DNA from: Nitrospira sp.
GTDB lineage: Bacteria > Nitrospirota > Nitrospiria > Nitrospirales > Nitrospiraceae
Assembly: GCA_005116745.1 (NCBI GenBank)
Contig: SWDS01000010.1
Coordinates: 633,144 to 697,143, forward strand
Length of the DNA stretch: 64,000 nucleotides
Reading direction: 5' to 3'
A program made the translations under genes and the position numbers. Positions 1 to 9,759 of the stretch are shown piece by piece (position 1 is the first letter of the stretch; every line of letters begins with the position of its first letter). Below the pieces are notes generated by a model. It was not told the DNA's origin. It worked only from the letters and a program-made list of their open reading frames with translations, and made no database searches.

Positions 1-948
1 AACCACGGCTTCACCGAAGCCGAATCCCGCAGACAGCAGGAGCAAGACGGGAAACATCGCTACGTGCGGGATACAAACAAAGGTTCCAGCGCAAATGATG
101 AGGCCAAGGATAATCAGCGGCTGGCGACCGACTCGATCTGAAATCCGTCCCATAATCGGCTTGGCAAAGAACGACGTGCCGGCTTGGACAGAAAACAACA
201 GACCAACTTCACTAGGGTTCAATCCTGCTGAGACTCCGTACAGCGGCAAAAACGCCATCAAGGCTCCGTTCGCGATCATCTTGGCGGCATCGGTCATGCT
301 GGTGATCAGGACTTTGTTATTTTTGGCGACAGCGGCAAACCCCTTCCACATTTCGGACAGCACCACCGCCGTCCCCTGTTCCTTCCTCTGCGGCACTGCG
401 ACGTTGAGATGAAGGCTATAGAACAACACCATGCCGATGCAGCCAAAGACGCCGGCTGTGACAAACGCCGTGGAGAACCCTGCCGCATGGACGAGATACC
501 CGCCGAGAAAGGGGCCCAAGAGCGAACCGGACTGCGTGCAGGCCGTATAGGTCCCCAGCGCCGCGCCGCGCCGTTCCCGATAGAGCTCCGCGACGGTGGC
601 GAGGGCGCTTGGAGCGAAGATGGCTGTCGCGAAGCCATGAAGAAACCGTAGCGCCGTCAGCGCGTCCAGGTTCGTAATGAAGGGATAGAGAAACGGCGGC
701 AAGCCGAACGCCACCACGCCGATCCGCAGCAACAAGCGCCTTCCATAGATATCGGAGAGCGCGCCGGAAGGCAGCTTCAGCAAGACGCCTGTTAAGGTTG
801 ACACGGATACGATCAGACCGATCCGTTCCGGGCTCGCGCCGAGCGATTCAGCGAATAAGGAGAGGGCGGGCATCCGCACCATGTTGTAACTGATGAAGGA
901 AAAGATGCCGACTGTGCAGATTAGAGCGAAACTACGTGATGTCGTCAT
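1..948 (-). CDS. MFS transporter (3' end beyond window)
   Basis: Reading the minus strand from ATG at 948 gives an uninterrupted 316-codon frame to the window edge. It begins MTTSRSFALICTVGIFSF and alternates hydrophobic helices with short polar loops. Between the second and third helices is a G-x-L-x-D-x-x-G-R-R-like loop (GALSDIYGRR, about residues 60-70), the hallmark of the major facilitator superfamily, and a second copy (PIMGRISDRVGRQ) follows the central loop near residue 260, as expected from the internal duplication of MFS proteins. The start overlaps the stop of the preceding gene as ATGA, so it is the last visible gene of the glyQ-glyS-ppdK-ribD operon. The substrate cannot be told from sequence; drug or metabolite efflux is common for 12-helix members. 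The C-terminus is missing because the window ends. Confidence 0.85.
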   Translation of the reverse strand, partial: MTTSRSFALICTVGIFSFISYNMVRMPALSLFAESLGASPERIGLIVSVSTLTGVLLKLPSGALSDIYGRRLLLRIGVVAFGLPPFLYPFITNLDALTALRFLHGFATAIFAPSALATVAELYRERRGAALGTYTACTQSGSLLGPFLGGYLVHAAGFSTAFVTAGVFGCIGMVLFYSLHLNVAVPQRKEQGTAVVLSEMWKGFAAVAKNNKVLITSMTDAAKMIANGALMAFLPLYGVSAGLNPSEVGLLFSVQAGTSFFAKPIMGRISDRVGRQPLIILGLIICAGTFVCIPHVAMFPVLLLLSAGFGFGEAVV

Positions 949-1760
949 GGGAAGGATCTGTTGTGTGGAAGCACCTTGTCAGTGTCTGGGTCAGTGCTCA
1001 GCGCATGTTTCAGGAAGGCCACCTGCGCTTCAGGTAACGACGGTGGCTTCGCTGCTTCAGATAACACCCGCTGAGAGTCTTGCCTCATCGCAACACCCAA
1101 TCGATTGACGGTCTCGACTCCCCTTTGCAATCGGCTTGTGACAATCTTGTCAACCAGTGGATGGAGAAGAGACACCACCCCAGAGAGAAACCAATTGTCC
1201 AATTTGGTGTAGGCAACCAAGGTGCTGTCCGTCGCTTCATTGCCGCTCGCATCTCGCATCGCACTGATCCTGAGAAAGACGACCGCTTTTCCCGTCACAT
1301 GAGGAAGTACCCGGCTTTCATGAGTCCCCTCAAGAAAGTAAATACGCGATGCGGGATCTTCGTACACCAGCTCAACAATCCCTTTCGTCCCATCGCCGTC
1401 ATCGCCCCAGAATCGGCCTGGGCCTCGTGACTCCGACTGGTACCGGCCGAGATTGAGTCGCCGCATCAATGCAGCAGTAAATGGAGGGTGATCCAGGAGA
1501 TGCTGATACATCGCTTCAGATAAGGCGGCTCGAATAGGCCCTACTTTGCTCTCCGTCGTATGGCCCTGAACAATGGGTTGTAGCCTGCAAGTCCAGGCCG
1601 GATCCACTCGTTCAACAGGAAATGTCAGCCCAGCATGATCACGCAATAAGGAACACGATTCGGTCCTCCCCTGCTCAGGAGAGAGGCACAGTCCCACTCC
1701 GAGTCCAGCGATCACTATTCCAATGAGATATCGTTGTGTGACCCGCCACACGGAGCTCAT
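945..1760 (-). CDS. exported protein of unknown function
   Basis: 271 residues with an N-terminal signal peptide (basic start, hydrophobic stretch at about residues 10-27, then a polar region). No family is recognised with confidence. The mature part has a mixed alpha/beta look, with a strand-rich middle (residues about 115-180) and a long amphipathic helix (residues about 185-225). A lipid- or START-like fold is possible but unproven. Its start overlaps the stop of the upstream hydrolase gene (ATGA), and its own stop overlaps the start of the MFS gene, so the three are probably translationally coupled. Location is probably periplasm or membrane surface. Confidence 0.7.
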   Translation of the reverse strand: MSSVWRVTQRYLIGIVIAGLGVGLCLSPEQGRTESCSLLRDHAGLTFPVERVDPAWTCRLQPIVQGHTTESKVGPIRAALSEAMYQHLLDHPPFTAALMRRLNLGRYQSESRGPGRFWGDDGDGTKGIVELVYEDPASRIYFLEGTHESRVLPHVTGKAVVFLRISAMRDASGNEATDSTLVAYTKLDNWFLSGVVSLLHPLVDKIVTSRLQRGVETVNRLGVAMRQDSQRVLSEAAKPPSLPEAQVAFLKHALSTDPDTDKVLPHNRSFP

Positions 1761-3046
1761 GGGGTGAGCTTTTCAACGGCTATGGTGAGATGGACGGAAA
1801 AAAGCTGTTGAGGATCCCCTCGTAGCCTGGCCTGCCGTAATAACGTTTCAACCGACGGCGACACAACGCCACTGAATGAGAGACGCCCATTGGTGACAAC
1901 CATGAGCGGCTTGGAGAAGTCGATGAGTTGATTATTCAAGAACAGGCTGTACCGTTGGACCCGATCAGCAGTGACCTCAATCCGATTGGTTTCTACGATC
2001 GCTGCGTCTACCTTGGCATATTCCCGACGCTTAATTCGTTCATCTCGCTTGTCGACCAAGTCCTGCGAGAACGCTGCGATTGGGTCAGTCGAGTCGATCC
2101 GAATCCAGCTGAAGGATTGAAAGTGGCTGGCATCGCGCACGACGGTCAGTTTTGTAGATAATGGCTCGCGGCGCTGGCTATCAAACCAGGCGATCAGATC
2201 AGGCAGCTCTTCTTTTGGAAAATAGTGACCTCCTGCGATGGGATGCTCGCGCTCATGTTCGCGGTACACGTGCGGATAGCCGAGTGTCTCCAACTCCCGG
2301 ACGATCGACCGGCTCAGCTTCACAGGCATCACCTGATCTTTCGCTCCATGGATGATATACATAGGCGTATTGCGAAGATTCCCCAAGAACGGCAGTAACA
2401 CATCATCCAATCCGCTGGCCATTGGCGCAAGGCCGGCAAACAGCGGCGCATGATGCATCCCGATCACCCACGCTCCGATCCCTCCATTCGACATGCCTGT
2501 GAGAAAGATCCGATTCGGATCGATATGGTACTGCCGTCGGACTTCCCGGATCGTTTCCAAGACCAACTCCTCGGCAGGTCTAGTAAACCACGCGCCGGAC
2601 GGGTAGGTCGGACAGGCCAATAGATAGCCCTCGCCCAACCTCGCTCGCCACCGCTCCAAATACTCTTCACCAGTAAAACCATATCCATGCAGACACACAA
2701 TGAGGGCATAGCTCTTGGAAGTCTGATACGACGCGGGAATAGACAAAGACAGCGGGTAGGTTCGCCCACGAACGATGATCTGTTCACGAGGAAGAATCTC
2801 GACGGGTTGACGTTGGTACGCTCCATCCCTCTTGATGATCTGAGAAACTACTTCGACTGAAGCCTTGTCATCAGCCAGGATAGCCTGCAAGAGACGTTCA
2901 GCTTCGTTCGCCTCACCCGTATCCAGAAATCGATAGACGAGTGAATCGAGACTCTCGCTCGGTTGAACCGACGATTCCGCAAAGCCGAGCGCACCATTGC
3001 CTGCCAAGAGCACCGACAGGATGATAGTCCATAGCCAGAGGATCAC
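1757..3046 (-). CDS. secreted alpha/beta hydrolase, PHB-depolymerase/feruloyl-esterase-like
   Basis: 429 residues, starting at GTG 3046 that overlaps the ribD stop as GTGA. A signal peptide covers about residues 1-23. The middle is an alpha/beta-hydrolase of the polyhydroxybutyrate-depolymerase/Esterase_phd type: an oxyanion segment CLHGYG (residues 119-123), the nucleophile elbow GMSNGG with Ser186, and a probable catalytic His in HPIAGGHYF near residue 268. The C-terminal third (about 300-429) is a separate strand-rich region that resembles the tail seen in some large serine esterases, where it carries the phrase SFSWIRID. The likely role is hydrolysis of an ester or acyl substrate outside the cytoplasm. 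The substrate is unknown, and the operon with ribD and ppdK gives no strong clue. Confidence 0.75.
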   Translation of the reverse strand: MILWLWTIILSVLLAGNGALGFAESSVQPSESLDSLVYRFLDTGEANEAERLLQAILADDKASVEVVSQIIKRDGAYQRQPVEILPREQIIVRGRTYPLSLSIPASYQTSKSYALIVCLHGYGFTGEEYLERWRARLGEGYLLACPTYPSGAWFTRPAEELVLETIREVRRQYHIDPNRIFLTGMSNGGIGAWVIGMHHAPLFAGLAPMASGLDDVLLPFLGNLRNTPMYIIHGAKDQVMPVKLSRSIVRELETLGYPHVYREHEREHPIAGGHYFPKEELPDLIAWFDSQRREPLSTKLTVVRDASHFQSFSWIRIDSTDPIAAFSQDLVDKRDERIKRREYAKVDAAIVETNRIEVTADRVQRYSLFLNNQLIDFSKPLMVVTNGRLSFSGVVSPSVETLLRQARLRGDPQQLFSVHLTIAVEKLTP

Positions 3047-4161
3047 AAATCTCCTTCCACCACAACATCATGACCGACGGACCTGGTCACGACATGTCGT
3101 AATGCTATCGCACCGGCCAGTCGTGCTGGACTCGCTCCCCCAATAAGCCCTTTGGCATTCTGTCCGCCGAGCAGTCGTGGCGCCATATAGAGGCGAATGT
3201 GATCAACCAGCTTTGCCTTCAACATCGCTGCATTGACCTCGCTCCCCCCTTCCACGAGGAGGGACATAATACCGCGCCGACCGAGCTCCCTGAGCAGAGC
3301 GGATAATGAAACATGGCCCTGCAGAGCGGGCAAGGTGAGAATCTCGATACCTTTCTTTTGCAGGGCCGATCGTCGAGCTGCCGGAGCTGCAGCCGTTGTG
3401 ACAATGATCGTCTTAGCCTTGTCCTGTTGCGCCAAGACCTGTGCCTTGAGGGGAGTACGCAAGCGACTATCGACCACAATGCGAAGAGGCTGTTGCAATG
3501 CTAGTTTTTCAAGTCGCCGTCCCGTTCTCGTAGTCAACGAGGGATTATCCGCCAGAACCGTTCCGACTCCAATCAAAACGGCGTCCACACTGCCGCGAAG
3601 TTGATGGACTTCCCGGCGGGACGCCGTACTTGTAATCCATCGTGACTCCCCTGTTGCCGTGGCCAGTTTTCCGTCAAGCGTCATTCCCGCCTTGAGTGTC
3701 ACATAGGGACGGCTCGTTTTCATCCAGTGGCAGTAGGCTTTGTTGAGTTCCTCCGCCTCTCTCTGAGCAACCCCAACCGTGACTGAGAGCCCCGCTCGCC
3801 GAAGCGCGGCAGCTCCTTTTCCCTTTACGGAGGGATTCGGATCCTGCATCGCAATCACCACACGGCGGACACCAGAGTGAAGAATTTCAGGGACACAAGG
3901 CGGAGTACGTTTTTTGAGATGGCAGCACGGTTCCAGCGTCACATAGAGCGTGCCGCCTCGTGCCTGCTTTCCTGCCTGCCGGAGTGCGAGAATTTCTGCG
4001 TGTGGAGTTCCGGGTCGGAGGTGAAACCCCTGCCCGATGATTCTGCCTTGACGAACCACGACGGCTCCAACCATCGGATTCGGACTTGTCGTTCCCTGGC
4101 CCTTCGCCGCGAGACGAAGCGCCAGGGTCATATAGTGGAGATCTTGTGTGCGGTCCGTCAC
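3043..4161 (-). CDS. ribD: bifunctional riboflavin deaminase/reductase RibD
   Basis: 372 residues. The N-terminal deaminase domain (about 5-150) carries the zinc site HAE (His54, Glu56) and PCC(x8)C (Cys79 and Cys89). The C-terminal reductase domain (about 155-370) carries the family phrases TLKAGMTLDGKLAT, RGSVDAVLIGVGTVLADNP and LLVEGGSE. It performs the second and third steps of riboflavin synthesis: deamination of the pyrimidine intermediate and NADPH-dependent reduction of the ribosyl side chain, in the cytosol. The start is GTG at 4161 and overlaps the ppdK stop as GTGA. No FMN riboswitch lies directly ahead because the gene is internal to an operon; other rib genes are not in this window. 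Confidence 0.95.
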   Translation of the reverse strand: MTDRTQDLHYMTLALRLAAKGQGTTSPNPMVGAVVVRQGRIIGQGFHLRPGTPHAEILALRQAGKQARGGTLYVTLEPCCHLKKRTPPCVPEILHSGVRRVVIAMQDPNPSVKGKGAAALRRAGLSVTVGVAQREAEELNKAYCHWMKTSRPYVTLKAGMTLDGKLATATGESRWITSTASRREVHQLRGSVDAVLIGVGTVLADNPSLTTRTGRRLEKLALQQPLRIVVDSRLRTPLKAQVLAQQDKAKTIIVTTAAAPAARRSALQKKGIEILTLPALQGHVSLSALLRELGRRGIMSLLVEGGSEVNAAMLKAKLVDHIRLYMAPRLLGGQNAKGLIGGASPARLAGAIALRHVVTRSVGHDVVVEGDL

Positions 4162-7001
4162 CGTTTCTTGCGGCTGCCTGAAGGCGTCTTGGGCGCCGGC
4201 TTGGTCCGCTTCACAGACTTAGATACCTTCGATACCTTCGCGGATTTCACCGTTTTGACACGCGCCGTCACGGCTTTCTTGGGTGCTGCTGGTGGCCTGG
4301 CATCCGCTTCGGCGATCGCCGCCTGTGCCGCCGCCAGCCGCGCAATAGCCACACGGTAGGGCGAACAACTCACATAGTCCAACCCGAGCTGATGGCAAAA
4401 CTCGACGGATCGTGGATCGCCGCCGTGTTCGCCGCAGATGCCGAGCTTGATCCCCGGCCGTGACGTCCGCCCTCCTGCGATGGCCGTCTTCATCAACGAC
4501 CCCACACCTTCCCGGTCGAGCGTGGCGAATGGATCCGCGTCCATGATCTTCACCGTTCGATAGTGGTCGATGAACTTCGCGGCGTCATCGCGGGAAAATC
4601 CAAAGGTCGTCTGAGTCAGATCGTTCGTCCCGAACGAGAAGAACTCGGCCTCTTCGGCAATCCGTTCGGCGGTCACGGCTGCGCGCGGCAATTCGATCAT
4701 CGTCCCGACAAGATACGAGAGCTTCACGTTATAGCGCTTCATGGTCTCTTGCGCGACTTCGCGGATGAGATCCTTCTGCGACTTCATTTCCGCCACCATG
4801 CCTACCAGCGGAATCATGATCTCCGGAACAATCTTCTTGCCTTCCTTCGCCAACTCACAAGCCGCCTCGATAATGGCGCGCGCCTGCATCCGCGTGATCT
4901 CGGGCATCGTAATACCCAGCCGGCACCCGCGCAGCCCCAGCATCGGATTGAATTCATGCAACTCTTCGACACGCGCCAGCAACCGACGCTGCTCTTCCAG
5001 TTTGGCGCCATCCTCGCCGGTCAACTCAAGCTGGGCGATCTCCACCATCAACTCTTCACGCTTCGGCAAAAACTCATGCAACGGCGGATCGAGCAGGCGA
5101 ATGGTGACCGGAAACCCCTCCATCTCACGATACAGCCCGATGAAGTCCTGCTTCTGCAAGGGCAACAGCTGCTCCAGATACTTTTCCCGATCCTCTTTCG
5201 TCCTAGCCAGAATCATCTTCTGCATGATCGGAATACGGTCCTCAGCAAAGAACATATGCTCCGTGCGGCAGAGCCCGATGCCCTCGGCGCCGAACCCTCT
5301 GGCAATCTTGGCTTGGTCGGGCACATCGGCATTCGCCCGCACTTTCATCGTCCGCACACTGTCCGCCCATGAGAGGATGGTGGAGAAGAGCTGATATTTT
5401 TGCGACTTCTTCGCATCCAGCTTCCCCTGCACCACCTGAATGATCTCAGATTCCATGACGGGAATGTCGCCGTCGTACACATTCCCAGTCGATCCGTTCA
5501 CAGACAGATAGTCGCCTTCCCGAAACACTTTCGACCCGATCCGCACCGATTGGGCATCGATGACTTCCACCGCTTCACACCCGGCCACGCACACTTTGCC
5601 CATCTGTCGCGCTACCACCGCCGCATGGGACGTCATCCCGCCTCGCGCCGTCACAAACCCAGACGCGGCGTTCATGCCATGGATATCATCGGGGCTGGTT
5701 TCGTCACGAACCAGCACCACCCGCTGCCCCGCTGCCTTCATCTCAACGGCTCGATCCGGCGTCAGGGCGACCTTTCCAGCCGCTGCTCCAGGTCCGGCCG
5801 GCAATCCCTTGCCTAATGGGGTTGAACCCGCTTCAGATTGGGTATCGAAGATCGGATAGAGATACTGCGCAAGCTGATCCGGACCGACCCGCTGCACCGC
5901 CTCGCGCTTGGTGATCAAGCCTTCATTGACCATTTCAACGGCAATACGCACGGCAGAAATACCGGTGCGTTTCCCGACACGCGTCTGCAACATATAGAGC
6001 GTGCCTTCCTGGATCGTGAATTCCAGGTCGAGCATGTCGCGGTAATGTTTTTCCAATCGCTTGTAGGTGTGTTCAAGTTCTTTATAGGCGGGAGGCACGG
6101 TCCGAGCCAACTCCGTAACCGGCAGCGGCGTCCGAATTCCGGCAACCACATCCTCGCCTTGCGCGTTCATCAAACACTCGCCGAAAAACTTCCGCTCACC
6201 CGTATTGGGATCGCGCGTAAACGCCACCCCGGTACCGCTGGTGTCGCCCATGTTCCCGAACACCATGGCCACAACGTTGATTGCCGTCCCCCAGTGATCC
6301 GGGATACTGTTCAGCCGGCGGTAAGTGATCGCGCGCGCGCCATTCCAAGATGAAAACACCGCGTCGATCGCCAGCTTCAACTGCGCATTCGGATCATCAG
6401 GAAAGGTCGTGCCCGTTTCTTCCCTGACCAACGATTTGAACCGTTCCACGAGATCGCGCAGCGCGCGCGCATCAAGCTGTGTCTCGTGTTTCACGCCCAT
6501 TTCTTCTTTCTTGAGATTTAGAATCGCTTCGAAGTGTTCGCGTGGCACACCCATCACGATACTACCGAACATCGCCACAAATCGCCGATAGCTATCCTGA
6601 GCGAACCGGTCATTTCTGGTCTTGACCGCCAACCCTTCCACGGTCTTCGTAGTGAGACCGACGTTCAGTACCGTGTCCATCATGCCAGGCATCGAGGCCC
6701 GAGCCCCGGATCGGACTGAAACCAGCAACGGCCGTTCAGGATTCCCAAACCCCATTCCCATTGAGCGCTCGACACGTTTGAGTGCCTGCAAGGTGGCGTC
6801 CCACATGCCGGGTGGATACTTCTTACCGATTTTGTAATATTCGATGCAGGCTTCTGTCGAAATCGTAAAACCCGGTGGGACCGAGATCCCCAGATTGGTC
6901 ATCTCAGCCAATCCTGCGCCCTTGCCCCCCAGCAGCTCCTTCATGTTCGACGTACCCTCGGCCTTGCCATCGCCGAAATAGTAGACGTATTTTTTTGCCA
7001 C
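4158..7001 (-). CDS. ppdK: pyruvate, phosphate dikinase with lysine-rich C-terminal tail
   Basis: The frame is open from 7112, but the start is placed at GTG 7001: an AAGGAG-type site lies just ahead, and the protein then begins VAKKYVYYFGDG, the usual PPDK N-terminus. The product is 947 residues. It has the ATP-grasp region (GGKGAGLAEM near residue 25), the phosphohistidine domain with GGMTSHAAVVAR (catalytic His), and the PEP/pyruvate barrel ending in LGICGEHGGDP and the Cys-containing VSCSPYRVAIARLAAAQAA. It interconverts pyruvate + ATP + Pi and PEP + AMP + PPi, important for gluconeogenesis in organisms that fix carbon by the reductive TCA cycle. Normal family members end near the last motif; here about 46 more residues follow, rich in Lys, Ser, Ala and Pro, resembling a histone H1 tail. 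Confidence 0.95.
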   Translation of the reverse strand: MAKKYVYYFGDGKAEGTSNMKELLGGKGAGLAEMTNLGISVPPGFTISTEACIEYYKIGKKYPPGMWDATLQALKRVERSMGMGFGNPERPLLVSVRSGARASMPGMMDTVLNVGLTTKTVEGLAVKTRNDRFAQDSYRRFVAMFGSIVMGVPREHFEAILNLKKEEMGVKHETQLDARALRDLVERFKSLVREETGTTFPDDPNAQLKLAIDAVFSSWNGARAITYRRLNSIPDHWGTAINVVAMVFGNMGDTSGTGVAFTRDPNTGERKFFGECLMNAQGEDVVAGIRTPLPVTELARTVPPAYKELEHTYKRLEKHYRDMLDLEFTIQEGTLYMLQTRVGKRTGISAVRIAVEMVNEGLITKREAVQRVGPDQLAQYLYPIFDTQSEAGSTPLGKGLPAGPGAAAGKVALTPDRAVEMKAAGQRVVLVRDETSPDDIHGMNAASGFVTARGGMTSHAAVVARQMGKVCVAGCEAVEVIDAQSVRIGSKVFREGDYLSVNGSTGNVYDGDIPVMESEIIQVVQGKLDAKKSQKYQLFSTILSWADSVRTMKVRANADVPDQAKIARGFGAEGIGLCRTEHMFFAEDRIPIMQKMILARTKEDREKYLEQLLPLQKQDFIGLYREMEGFPVTIRLLDPPLHEFLPKREELMVEIAQLELTGEDGAKLEEQRRLLARVEELHEFNPMLGLRGCRLGITMPEITRMQARAIIEAACELAKEGKKIVPEIMIPLVGMVAEMKSQKDLIREVAQETMKRYNVKLSYLVGTMIELPRAAVTAERIAEEAEFFSFGTNDLTQTTFGFSRDDAAKFIDHYRTVKIMDADPFATLDREGVGSLMKTAIAGGRTSRPGIKLGICGEHGGDPRSVEFCHQLGLDYVSCSPYRVAIARLAAAQAAIAEADARPPAAPKKAVTARVKTVKSAKVSKVSKSVKRTKPAPKTPSGSRKKR

Positions 7002-7030
7002 GTGACTTCTCCTTCTCGGAAGAGTGCGTA

Positions 7031-7522
7031 TCAATGAACAGGCGACGCACGACGACCGTCGGTTGATTCCAGACGGAGCCGATAGCGATTCACCAAGAAC
7101 CACTTCGCCCATACGCCACCGATGATAATAACGGCGACAAACAGCATCAGTATCAATAACCGGTAGTCAGCTTGAATACCTTGATCGACGTAGTATTGGC
7201 CGTCAGGCCCCTTTTTGAGTTTCGTGTCGGGCTGAAGAGAATGGGTCGTTCCACTCGGGTCGGAGAGATTCAGCCATTCCGAACAGAGTCGAACGGGTTC
7301 ATTCGCTCCAGGCATTGATTGCCACGTGATTCGAAGGCACACGTCCTGCTTCGCGTTGAAGAAATCGGGCGTCTTCATCAAATCGTCCAGATTGATGCCG
7401 CTGAGCGCGAACCCGCCGAGAAGAATAGCATTGCAGAGCACCATCAGAACCAGTGAGACGGCAAGAGAAAATCGTCGGATCTTGTCCGCCCGACGGCACT
7501 CGTCCGTCATCGGCTGATCCAT
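7031..7522 (-). CDS. small membrane protein of unknown function, two membrane segments
   Basis: 163 residues starting at ATG 7522 with a GGAG site seven bases ahead. One membrane helix lies near residues 18-42 and a second near residues 122-145. The roughly 80-residue loop between them has two Cys (CLRITWQ and RLCSEW) and probably faces the periplasm, with both termini in the cytoplasm. No family is recognised. It lies between glyS and ppdK, 59 bp after the first and 29 bp before the second, on the same strand, so it is probably co-transcribed. The overlap with the longer upstream reading of ppdK supports the shorter ppdK start chosen here. Confidence 0.7.
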   Translation of the reverse strand: MDQPMTDECRRADKIRRFSLAVSLVLMVLCNAILLGGFALSGINLDDLMKTPDFFNAKQDVCLRITWQSMPGANEPVRLCSEWLNLSDPSGTTHSLQPDTKLKKGPDGQYYVDQGIQADYRLLILMLFVAVIIIGGVWAKWFLVNRYRLRLESTDGRRASPVH

Positions 7523-7581
7523 GGCGACTCCAGATAGTTCCGATCCTCGCGAGAGACAGTCCGTGTTCCGTCCGAGTCGAC

Positions 7582-9759
7582 CTATCGCCCTTCGACCACA
7601 ACCTGGGAAAAGTCGGCGAATGACATGAACAACTCATCGACCTCTTTGAGCAATGTCAGCCGATTGCTGCGGATCGCCTGATCGTCTGCGTTGACCATCA
7701 CAGCGTCGAAAAATGCATCAATGACCGGCCTCAGCCCTACCAAGGCATTCAATGCCTCGTGATAGTCCCCCATCGACAGGGCGAACCCCATCTTCGCTCC
7801 TTCTTCGGCGACTGCCTGATGAAGCGCCGATTCTGAGGGATGCTGAAACTTCGCCGCATCGACCGGCTGGCGAACCCACTGCTCTTTTTCCACCAACCGA
7901 TGCGCCCGCTTGAAACCGACGATCAACGGATCGAACTCCGGCTTTCTCGTCACGGCTTCAAGCGCGTTCATCTTCTGCACAAGGTCGCCAAGATCCACCG
8001 ACGTATCATAGGCTGACTTCAACACCGAGTCGATGACGTCGTCACGCAGACCCCGCACGATCCGGACATAGTGCCGAACTCGCTCAAAGACAAACTCCGT
8101 GATTTGCCGGAGGCCTTCCCGCTCAAATCCGGATACATTCTTAAACCCATCGTTCGATACACCGTTCATCGCCTGACTGATGTACGTCCCCAGATTGACT
8201 CGAAGCTGCCCTTCAAGGAGAACCCGGACAATCGCGGTCGCATGCCGCCGCAACGCAAACGGATCTTCCGAGCCGGTCGGCACCATGCCGACATGGAAAA
8301 ACGCAGCGATGGTATCGAGCCGGTCGGCCAAAGACAGGACTTGCCCCGCCACCGTTTTGGGCAACTCCCCTTCAATCGCGCGTGGAAGATACTGTTCTCG
8401 AACCGCCTGGCTCACGGCCTCCAATTCACCATCATGCTTCGCATACTCGCCCCCCATCACACCCTGTAGTTCAGGAAACTCACCGACAACCCCGGTCAGC
8501 AGATCAGCTTTTGCGAGCGATGCCGCACGGATGCAGGTCTGACGAAGTTCTTCGTCCTCCGGAGATAGATGGGCCGCAAGCGCTTCCGCGAGTTTCTTGA
8601 CTCGCTCCTGCTTCTGCGCCATCGTACCGAGCTTGTGATGGAAGGTGACGCCCGTGAGTTTCCGCCCCCGTTCCTCCAGTGTGACTTTCCGATCTTCGTC
8701 AAAAAAGAACTTCGCATCCGCCAACCGCGCCGCCAGCACCCGCTCGTTCCCCGCTCGAATGAGCGCCATGTTTTTGGGTTCATTGTTGGCAATCGCAATA
8801 AAATTTGGCGCCAGATTGCCAGACTTCTTATCTCTGGCCGAGAAGAACCCCTGGTGTTCTTTCATCGACGTGATGAGAATTTCAGAAGGAACCGCTAAGT
8901 ACTCCGGTTTGAAGCGGCCAAGGACGGCACAGGGCCACTCCGTGGTATACACCGCCTCATCGAGCAAGGTGTCATCTGCATTCAATCCAACACCAGCCTT
9001 GACACAGAGCCGGTCGATTTGTTGCTGAATCGCCGTTCGGCGGCGGTCGGGATCAAGCATCACCCCTCGCTTTTCAAGACCCTTGCTATAGGTCTTGAAA
9101 TCCCTCACGGTGATGGGCTTTTTGCCACCCATCACGCGATGACCGGACGTCCGATTCCCGGCATGGATCCCGGCGATCTGTACCGGCACGACCTTGCCCC
9201 CGAATAGTGCCACGATCCATCGAACCGGCCTGGCGAAGCGTACGCCCGTGTCGTTCCACTTCATGGCCTTCGGGAAAGACAGCGTTTCGAAAAGGTGAGG
9301 CAGCAACTCCGGAAGAAGGATTGCGGTCTTGCGTCCGGCATCGCGCTTGACCGCGAACAGATACTCGCCCTTCGGCGTGCTCCGTATCTCCAGACCTTCG
9401 ACCGGTACACCTTGTCCAGCGGCAAATCCTATCGCCGCTTTTGTGGGTTGGCCAGCCTGGTCGAAGGCCACCATTTTCGATGGTCCCATCGTTTCTTTGA
9501 CCACCGCAGTTTGGTGCGCAAGCAACTCGTCCACGATCACGACAAGCCGTCGAGGCGTCCCATAGGTCTTGATGGACCCGCACGACAACCGGGCATCCTG
9601 AAAGAGGCGGGTGGCTGATTCTCGAAGGGCCGTCAGGGCCGGCGCGACACATTCAAACGGCAGCTCTTCCATGCCAATTTCGAACAACAGCTCGGCGGTA
9701 GGATTGGAACGACGAGTTGTGTGTTGACGGGGTTTCTTTTTCACGACCAGGCGCTTCAT
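7582..9759 (-). CDS. glyS: glycyl-tRNA synthetase beta subunit
   Basis: 725 residues, close to the usual 690-700, with an N-terminal basic extension ([16 protein letters not shown]) before the family start [13 protein letters not shown]. Later conserved phrases are [46 protein letters not shown] and [10 protein letters not shown]. The C-terminal region resembles the anticodon-binding part of ArgRS-type domains. It binds tRNA-Gly and works with the alpha subunit encoded just upstream in an alpha2beta2 enzyme. Its start overlaps the glyQ stop by four bases (ATGA), which should keep the two subunits in balance. Confidence 0.96.
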   Translation of the reverse strand: MKRLVVKKKPRQHTTRRSNPTAELLFEIGMEELPFECVAPALTALRESATRLFQDARLSCGSIKTYGTPRRLVVIVDELLAHQTAVVKETMGPSKMVAFDQAGQPTKAAIGFAAGQGVPVEGLEIRSTPKGEYLFAVKRDAGRKTAILLPELLPHLFETLSFPKAMKWNDTGVRFARPVRWIVALFGGKVVPVQIAGIHAGNRTSGHRVMGGKKPITVRDFKTYSKGLEKRGVMLDPDRRRTAIQQQIDRLCVKAGVGLNADDTLLDEAVYTTEWPCAVLGRFKPEYLAVPSEILITSMKEHQGFFSARDKKSGNLAPNFIAIANNEPKNMALIRAGNERVLAARLADAKFFFDEDRKVTLEERGRKLTGVTFHHKLGTMAQKQERVKKLAEALAAHLSPEDEELRQTCIRAASLAKADLLTGVVGEFPELQGVMGGEYAKHDGELEAVSQAVREQYLPRAIEGELPKTVAGQVLSLADRLDTIAAFFHVGMVPTGSEDPFALRRHATAIVRVLLEGQLRVNLGTYISQAMNGVSNDGFKNVSGFEREGLRQITEFVFERVRHYVRIVRGLRDDVIDSVLKSAYDTSVDLGDLVQKMNALEAVTRKPEFDPLIVGFKRAHRLVEKEQWVRQPVDAAKFQHPSESALHQAVAEEGAKMGFALSMGDYHEALNALVGLRPVIDAFFDAVMVNADDQAIRSNRLTLLKEVDELFMSFADFSQVVVEGR

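Noticed and set aside
4563..5372. Long plus-strand frame (269 codons) inside ppdK
   Set aside because: It is antisense to well-conserved PPDK codons; its sequence has no family likeness and arises from codon bias.
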